Positions 5,129 to 5,199 of a stretch of DNA of 5,199 nt are shown here, one piece after another. The notes beneath the pieces were generated by a model, which made no database searches, had not been told where the DNA came from, and worked only from the letters and a program-made list of their open reading frames with translations. Source of the DNA: Clostridia bacterium (GTDB taxonomy: Bacteria > Bacillota > Clostridia > Christensenellales > Aristaeellaceae); the NCBI GenBank assembly GCA_017469605.1, contig JAFUGB010000004.1:1-5199 (forward strand), read 5' to 3'. Position numbers and translations under genes: made by a program. The first letter of the stretch is position 1, and each line of letters begins with the position of its first letter.

Positions 5129-5199
5129 CTATCTGTTCTGTCGTTTCAGATACCCTTCGGTGAATACAGCCCAGGAATAGTTGCTCATATATTCTCCGC
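5129..5199 (-). CDS. 3' end of an unidentified minus-strand gene (partial)
   Basis: The last 22 codons of a minus-strand frame enter from the right edge and end at TAG (5129-5131). The peptide GEYMSNYSWAVFTEGYLKRQ, then NR, has a natural composition, while the other frames of this strand are less protein-like or stop early. The stop lies 16 bp from the shared terminator, the expected distance for a gene end. The piece is too short to name a family. Moderate confidence that it is coding. Confidence 0.5.
   Translation of the reverse strand, partial: GEYMSNYSWAVFTEGYLKRQNR

Noticed and set aside
1..5199. CRISPR array or rRNA genes
   Set aside because: No regularly spaced repeats beyond the four operator units, and no rRNA-like segments.

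Overview
The window looks like a chromosomal segment of a Gram-positive Clostridia-type bacterium (Bacillota), probably a gut or rumen commensal. The signs are strong AGGAGG-type ribosome binding sites, a class B-like sortase, Sec-secreted acidic proteins with no outer-membrane features, rho-independent terminators and an integrase of the kind common in Clostridia phages and integrative elements. No species can be named from the sequence alone.

Layout. Positions 1-414 hold no convincing gene. They carry an A/T-rich patch, an 18-bp alternating C/G tract, one terminator for each direction and a small imperfect repeat. Positions 415-1242 (minus) encode the C-terminal two thirds of a tyrosine recombinase: all catalytic residues are present, but the DNA-binding N-terminus is missing. 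Around 1210-1306 this fragment meets the 3' part of a secreted-protein gene (1304-2386, minus). That gene also looks broken. Its frame is closed by a TAA at 1304-1306, but the same frame goes on in believable protein for about 24 codons, up to the point where integrase-like sequence begins. Upstream, 32 bp away, is a class B-like sortase (2419-3351, minus). The sortase and the secreted protein form an operon.

Positions 3352-3647 are a divergent control region. It contains a perfect 23-bp inverted repeat with a 48-bp spacer. Each arm is two tandem 11-bp copies of TGTCCA(A/G)TAAA, so four sites face each other in pairs. The spacing resembles the direct-repeat boxes of PhoB/OmpR-type response regulators. 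A second, smaller hairpin sits just before the plus-strand ribosome binding site. Positions 3648-5063 (plus) encode a secreted acidic protein with two glycine-zipper segments and what appears to be a triplicated beta-rich domain. A strong bidirectional terminator follows, then the last codons of an unidentified minus-strand gene at the right edge.

How the parts may work together (inference). Sortase, its operon partner and the divergent secreted protein may form one envelope or surface module under a shared, symmetric operator. The partner may have lost its C-terminus, where a sorting signal would normally lie, at the junction with the integrase remnant. The junction could be real (element decay, deletion) or an assembly chimera; the sequence alone cannot decide.
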